A program made the position numbers and the translations under genes. A stretch of 64,000 nucleotides of DNA from the NCBI GenBank assembly GCA_947095535.1, contig OX352773.1, positions 85,284,670-85,348,669 of the forward strand, in the 5' to 3' direction. This document shows, piece after piece, positions 58,372-64,000 of this stretch. Source of the DNA: Poecilobothrus nobilitatus. Its lineage: Eukaryota; Arthropoda; Insecta; Diptera; Dolichopodidae. The notes beneath the pieces were generated by a model. It had not been told where the DNA came from. It worked only from the letters and a program-made list of their open reading frames with translations, and did no database searches. Within the stretch, counting starts at the first letter, position 1; each line of letters begins with the position of its first letter.

Positions 58372-59696
58372 AAAAAGAACTTGTATAGCACCTACTGGAA
58401 TCCGTTGATCGAGCTTTTTTCAATTTTCATAGGGAAACTGGCATTTACACTAAAATGAAATGATAAAAATTTCAGGATCTTAGTTTCATTATTTTTGTGT
58501 TATCATTGCGACATCAATCGTAATGATAATCGGAAACTGGCACAATCAAAATCAGAACTAAAATCTAAATCAACTCAGAATTGAAGATTAAGCAAAAATA
58601 TATTATATTGCGTAACTAATATATTTTTCCATATCTAGTCAAATCTACTTTGCAGAATCACAAAACGTAATGGTATTATTTATATCCTTAAAACTATGTT
58701 CGTACGTTTACCATGACTAAAATAATAAATAATCAGAATTTATTTAAGATTTTTATTTTATTTTTAATTCAACGTCATTTTCAAAGTTTTTTAAATTGAC
58801 ATTTCCTCAATTTATTTAAAATGGTATAGCTTTTATCATTAATAAACCTAAAACTTATTGTCTCTATTTTTGTTGTGCTATACTCTAACATAAAGATTTT
58901 ATTTTTAACTTTATCTACTTTCAAATTTAAGGAAGGATTCTAAATTAAATTGAAAGGAAATTAGAAAATCATTTATCCAGAGAATAAATCATTAAATCAT
59001 TATTAATCATTAAATTGTTTATTTTAAAAATTAGGAAATTTATAAAGTATATACAAAAATATAAGAATATATAAAAAACATTTTATTTTGGAACTGGATA
59101 AATAATAGATTTTTAAATTGTGATTATTTTTCAAAATAATTAATTATTTTTTCTAGGCAGATTACCAAAATAATAATTTTAACAAGGCTATAAAAATTAA
59201 TCAAATTAATTATAAAAATAAAATAAATATTTCTATCAAATACAAGGTAAATAACTTAGAATGTTTCCTATGCTACTTATAGGAAAGTAGAATAAAAAAA
59301 AATATCAAATCAAAGCTATATGCAATGTAAGTATATTATCCAAGAAATTGCATTGTTCTACAAAATAAAAATTTCCTTCTATAAATAAGTACCGATATTC
59401 AAAACAGCTATTTAAAATTTTGAAGATCTTAAAAACTGCGCAAAAACATTTAAATCACTAAATTAATAAAAGATACAAATTTATTTTGTACAAACAAATA
59501 TTATTTATGTCACTTGGGCATAGGAATTATATGCCACAAAGAGATAGCAATATTTATGCAAATAAGGTGTCATCCCAAGTTCTAATATATACTATATACG
59601 TTCTATGTCAATATATCCTTACAAAATCAAAGTTTCTAGTTTAATTTCATATACTAATCAAATTTTGTTCACACAATGTTTATATTACACATTGTA
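58372..59696. other. AT-rich DNA, no gene seen
   Basis: AT-rich spacer; nothing recognised. Confidence 0.5.
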
Positions 59697-59877
59697 CAAA
59701 CCCGGTTTACACATTTTAAGTCGAGTTTAGGTAATATGTGTAATTTTCCCAAAATCCTTCCTACATCCTTATCCCTAAAACCAAACTATTTGGTCCTAAA
59801 ACCAAAACCAAACCTAAACTTTTTGTATTAAAGGCCCCATCCTAAAGTTTGATTTAAAAGAGTGGTGTGTTTAATTG
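59697..59877. mobile_element. Possible small MITE
   Basis: The left phrase GGTTTACACATTTTAAGTCG...TTTAGG is approximately complementary to the right phrase CCTAAAGTTTGATTTAAAAG...GTGTGTTTAA, giving ~30-bp imperfect inverted ends around ~180 bp. An internal run of CCTAAAACCAAA-like words is notable. There is no coding capacity, and the target duplication was not resolved. Confidence 0.35.
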
Positions 59878-60387
59878 TTTAAAGCCCAACACTATCTTAG
59901 AGGAACTTCGTGCAGTTCCCTAGGTGACTGTCGACGCTTCCCACCTTCTCTCGCAAAAAAAAAAATTAGTCACGATAAATTATATAAACAAATGAACAAT
60001 TAATGTCCTAAACAACTTTAAACTATTAATATCTCCGAAAGTATGAAGCTTTTAGTTTCGTTTGAAAATTTTCACCCGTCATTCATTTTCTTTATATCTG
60101 CCTTTTTTCTTTTAGAAAAATATCGTAATCAAAATACTTAGTTGTGGTTCTTAACAATTTAGAAATTTAAAGAAAAGCTTATCTTATACATAGTATTTGT
60201 TCTCTTTGAGTAACTAATTCAGTAATTTAATTTCTATCTTTACAGTATCCCATTGTGTTTTGTTATGTCTAAATGTATCCCAATAGATTTTACATTCGCT
60301 TAATATATTTTTTGCCATATCAGCAATTTTATGTTTTTTTTTTTTAAGATAAGATATTTTGAATGATAAGTAGCTCGTCTAAAACAA
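59878..60387. other. Non-coding spacer
   Basis: A GC-richer patch (GGAACTTCGTGCAGTTCCC, about 59899-59920, containing a GGAACT/AGTTCC stem) is followed by AT-rich sequence. No gene is recognised. Confidence 0.4.
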
Positions 60388-61013
60388 TAAGGGTATAAAT
60401 TCACATGGAATGCATGCATCCGGATGCAAACATTTGATTGGTTGAAAATATATATCATATTCATGGCATGCTCTCCCTTTCGCTCATTTTAGATGCAAAA
60501 CTTTTTGTATCATCAATAAGAAGCATAACTACAAGATGCAAATTTTTTTTAAGGTCAAATACAGACGTAAAACCAAATATTTTGAAATATTTAAAGATGG
60601 ATATAATAAAAAGGAGAAAAATTGCAGTGGTTGCTATTGGTTTACAGTTAATATTAAAGAAAAAAAAATTACTTTAAAAGCTATTAATTAATTTTATATG
60701 TGTATTAAATAAATTATATTTCGTTTATATTAATTAAAAATTTTTCTTATAAAAAATAACAATTTTCTCTAGTTTAACCATTTTGTATTTTGTAAATAAT
60801 AAATTCTTTCACCAAATCTCAAAACAATATGCACATACTAGCCTACTAGGTATTTTCAAATAAAACTTTCAAAATAAAAATGTCGCCGTTTTGCATATCG
60901 TGAACGAGTGGATGCATATAGATGCAAAATATTCGTTAATATTATCGAAGAATACACGAAATATAACCACAATAATTTTTGCATCTGGATGCATGCATTT
61001 GAACTTACCCTAA
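60388..61013. mobile_element. MITE / foldback-like DNA transposon with GATGCA repeats
   Basis: The left end (TAAGGGTATAAATTCACATG then GAATGCATGCATCCGGATGC) and right end (GCATCTGGATGCATGCATTT then GAACTTACCCTAA) are reverse complements over ~45 bp with small differences. Similarity continues inward: GGCATGC...CTTTCGCTCATTTTAGATGC against the complement of CGTGAACGAGTGGATGC. Many sub-terminal (A)GATGCA words are present on both sides. The element is about 626 bp. A 79-codon frame inside is unassigned and no transposase is evident. The TAGGGTA-type end and sub-terminal word repeats suit a hAT-like origin, but no 8-bp target duplication could be confirmed. Confidence 0.65.
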
Positions 61014-62395
61014 TAGTATATACTCTTGTGATTTGTCCTATTTTCTATATCAAAATATTTTTAATTTGTTTTCACCAATTCTTCTTCATTTTATTCACAC
61101 TATTTCTTCTTCATGTAAACTATTTCCACAGTTTCCTAGATTATTGACTCTATATAATATAGTACGTCTAAATATAATACGCCAAATAGATTTTAATCCA
61201 TCACGCATAGTACATGCTTTACAAGAATTTTAAAACTTACTTTATTAGTCAGAAACCAATAATATATCAGATAATATTGGTATAGCCTATGTTATGTTAT
61301 GCGAGGATGTAAAATTAAAATAAGTAAATTCACATTCGTTCAGTAGTTCAAAATTTTATCACAGTTCACGGAAAAAACTTTCACATTTTAATTTTTTTTT
61401 GTTTTACCATTTTTTATTTAATCTTTAGGAAGGCTATACAGATAATTAAAAAGTGATTTTGACAAATAAAGTTTTGGTTCACTAGAAAGCAATACGTGCT
61501 ATAAATTTTAAAGGTGTAAAAAAGGTTGTTTGACGGTAAAATAAATGAGAAATTAATAAATTTTCATTGTGCTAATTTTTATTTATGTTGAATTTCTAAA
61601 ACTTTATAATTACTTTTAAATTATCAAAATTTTCAAACATTTCTCCACAATTTCCTATTTTTATAACTAAAATTTCTTATTCTTTTTATTTTTAATTTAT
61701 TTTTTACATTTTATCACATTGTTTTCACCCCATTTTCAAAAATTTATTATTTAAGATCAAATTTTTTTCTTTTATAATACAAAAAAAAAAAAAAAATCGA
61801 TTTAATATTTTGTAATTTATTTCACGTATCTTCAAGTACTCTTTTATTATGTAATAATGGTTTGCAAATTAATGGAATACGAAACCTAAAAAAAAGAAGA
61901 AAAAAAGGTCTAATATCCTATTATATAAGAAAAATAAATTTTAATATGAGCGACATGTCACAATTAAGCCGTAGAAATATAATAAAATTTGGTTAAAAGA
62001 ATTGAAACTAAAAATTTCAAAATGATTTAAAAAACAGGAGAGGAACTATTTTTTTCTTTTACTAAGTATGTTATATTTTGGCTGCTGACTAGAATAATAG
62101 TACTAATAATACTAGTATTATATTTAGTTGGTTCAGTGGTTAAGATGCAAAAATTTAAAGTTACAAGATAGTTGATTCGAAAGAATACTAATTTTTGGGA
62201 TAATCAACCAATCAGTTCTTTAAAATTGAAACCTACTTTTCGCTAAAAAATAAATATTTTTAAATCGAATATATGTATGTAAGTATGTCCAGTATATTAT
62301 TTATATCAAGTAAATATGTATTTCCTTTTATGATAATTTATTTTACTTTTAAATCTTTTTAAATCAAACTTTAGAATAAAACCTTTAGTACGAAT
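61014..62395. other. AT-rich DNA, no gene seen
   Basis: AT-rich, with poly-A runs. No repeats or genes are supported. Confidence 0.5.
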
Positions 62396-62399
62396 GTAA

Positions 62400-62830
62400 T
62401 TTGATTTATGGTATAAGGATGTGGCGAGGATTTTTGAGAAAACAGATAAAATTTGAAGTAAGAAAACTTTGTAGAGAAATTTGCAAGGAAAATATTAAAT
62501 TTCTTCTAAAAATTTACTACATAATACATATATTTGTTATCAACTTGGGAGAACGCAAGCGATGGCATTTGGTACGAAACATGGGAATAATGTTCTTGTT
62601 TCGTGTAGGAAAATTTTGAGTGGAGGTATTAGCTGTTTTATTTCTTTAAAACAGATGCTCACTCCTACAATTTACCTATATAAAATGAGGTACAATAAGA
62701 ACAACCTTGACAGTAATAGCTGAGTAATAACACTGCGATCGTTAACAAGACTAATAGCTCTGTATTGTACTTTGTTGAAATAACCCAGTGCTATTAGGAG
62801 GTCTGCAACATTTTATAGATATTGAGAAGA
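62400..62830 (-). pseudogene. Jockey-like LINE ORF2 tail fragment
   Basis: The minus strand, read from about 62815 leftwards, gives GYFNKVQYRAISLVNDRSVI and, after decay, SRLFLLYLILYR. Then EIKQLIPPLKIFLHETRT follows (near 62640-62585). Jockey-clade ORF2 proteins after the RT commonly read L.KVQ.RAIRL(V/I)(N/D)DP..T..L.SL.HRR.V..LSL.YRY...CS.E(L/I)...IPP, and later a Pro-rich segment. Order and spacing agree, although the HRR block is degraded and stops intervene. The opposite-strand 72-codon frame at 62401-62619 is a shadow. No tail or target duplication was found. Confidence 0.55.
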
Positions 62831-63500
62831 TCTGATCCAAAGAAAAAAGGTTTACAAAAAAATCGAAACATTTAGTTTGCATCTTTAAGTATACAAAAAA
62901 TGTGATTTGACCAAGTTAATTTTTAGTTTAATTTTATATTAAAAATTTTTAAGTGTGCTGCGTAATGCAAAGCTACTTTCTGAAAGATTGGGTAAAACAT
63001 TTTTGGTTTAACTTGATACCCAGAATCTTTAAGTGTGTTGAGTAATACAAAACTACTTTCTAACAGACTATATACTTAAGTATAGGTTAAAGAAATGTAT
63101 TAACCTTCAAATTATTCCCAATTTGAATTTTTAGCCCATTTTAACATTTTAAATTTGTTTGTTTTGTTTGGTAAAATTTCCTTGGGAATTTAATTAAAAT
63201 TTTTAAACGTTATTTACACACTGTATTAAAACTGGTTTTAATGATAATAATATATGGATTATAATTCATTTTTGAATTTAAAAAAAATCTTTTATTTTAC
63301 AATTATTGCTTACCTTGCTGTTATGTCCACTTATTATTCTACAAAATTCTTCTTAAGCTTTTCTCAAAACATTTTCGACTAAATAAAAAATCGTCTACAG
63401 GTATTTGACTACACATTTTGTTCTGAAATAGAAAAATGAAAAAAAAAATAGTTGTAATAAAAATTAATTCACAAAATTTATTTAAAAGTGATATAAAAGC
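62831..63500. repeat. 80-bp duplicated phrase in AT-rich DNA
   Basis: TTTAAGTGTGCTGCGTAATG...CTACTTTCTGAAAGA near 62948 is repeated with substitutions near 63029 (TTTAAGTGTGTTGAGTAATA), a period of about 80 bp. The rest is AT-rich without recognisable genes. Confidence 0.6.
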
Positions 63501-64000
63501 GAGGAAGAGTGCAGTAGAGTCGACTGTGTCAACTTTGGGATACCCGTATGAACGTAATATATCCTGTTTCTATAAAACTTGATCATCTTTTAAAAACATT
63601 CAGATGTTTTAGTATCGACGTCAACTACATTTTATATATTTATATAAATTGTGGAGTTGTATTACCCGAATCTATTGCTCCTAGCTTTATTAAGTTCCAA
63701 GAAATGCAAGAAGCCTGAAACGGCTGCTTTAGACTAATGAAATTTTACAAAAGTTTTTGGCATATAAATCGACATTTCTTTACTAAATTTGAGATTCCTA
63801 GCTTCAATAAACACTGAGTTATTCTCATTTAAACGAAGAAGTTGTATGGCAGCTACCCGAACCCGCCGCACCACCGCAACCAAATTTTACAGAAGTCGTT
63901 GCCATAAAGCTTGATCATCATTTGCAAAATTTCAGGAACCTAGCTTGAATAGATACTGAGTTATTTCTATTTAAAGAAAGAAGTTGTATGGCAGCTACTC
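63501..64000 (-). mobile_element. Helentron-like element family B, copy 4 (runs off the window)
   Basis: The minus orientation places the 3' end at the left (AGAGTGCAGTAGAGTCGACT...GTCAAC, the complement of the family tail). ATACCCGTATGAAC at 63540-63553 follows; as the complement of the element's 3' sub-terminal repeat it is identical to the family's 5' terminus. This copy therefore proves the inverted sub-terminal repeat that is mutated in copies 1 and 2. Internal units with GTTGTATGGCAGCTACCCGA continue to the window edge; the 5' end lies beyond it. Confidence 0.8.

Noticed and set aside
60908..61233. Two overlapping frames after the foldback-like element.
   Set aside because: They cross the transposon end, are Phe/Leu/Ile-rich, and have no recognised homology.

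Overview
The window looks like nuclear DNA from an insect, most likely a fly (Diptera). It is strongly AT-rich, full of poly-A and poly-T runs, and carries spliceosomal-type sequence signals. Its only recognisable coding sequence is debris of metazoan transposable elements: non-LTR retrotransposons of Jockey, I, LOA and RTE-like type, Tc1/mariner and pogo DNA transposons, and one Ty3/gypsy scrap. The blocks beginning ATACCC, followed by a GAGTCGATT...GTCCGTCC stretch, closely resemble the DINE-1/INE-1-type repeats known from Drosophila and other flies. I could not assign a species, and no complete host gene is visible.

Layout. 1-8.2 kb: a tRNA-derived SINE, one helentron-like repeat (family C below), a broken DUF7869-type gene and AT-rich DNA. 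8.2-12.4 kb: a broken Tc1 transposase, an internally deleted mariner-type element sitting in a small tandem array, a CA microsatellite, a Jockey-type LINE scrap and a family-C copy. 13.0-16.8 kb: a decayed I-clade LINE with ORF1 zinc knuckles, endonuclease, reverse transcriptase and RNase H. 17.86-20.08 kb: a family-A helentron-like element with an internal array of about eleven ~147-bp units. 20.2-27.8 kb: an unidentified ORF, a Ty3/gypsy scrap, a family-C copy, a 3'-truncated Jockey LINE between two 105-bp direct repeats, and a pogo/Tigger-like transposase remnant. 28.7-36.6 kb: small repeats, Tc1, mariner, Jockey and Myb/SANT-like fragments, and family-B and family-C copies. 36.6-53.3 kb: a long, very AT-rich, repeat-poor stretch with one candidate terminal exon at 37.5 kb, a second SINE, two LINE 3' ends and one probable MITE. 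53.3-64 kb: further family-B and family-C elements, two probable MITEs and a minus-strand LINE tail.

The clearest structural signal is that three repeat families (A, B, C) share one blueprint. Each has a short 5' hairpin, a GTCCG-rich tract about 50-150 bp inside, internal repeats, and an inverted copy of the 5' terminus close to the 3' end. In A and C a second small hairpin follows that inverted copy. This is the architecture described for non-autonomous helentrons (HINEs, including Drosophila DINE-1). No Rep/helicase gene is present, so any copies that moved needed an autonomous element elsewhere. The coding remnants carry stops, frameshifts or deletions, and I see no sign that anything mobile here is still active. 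All statements come from reading the sequence; no alignment or database search was run.
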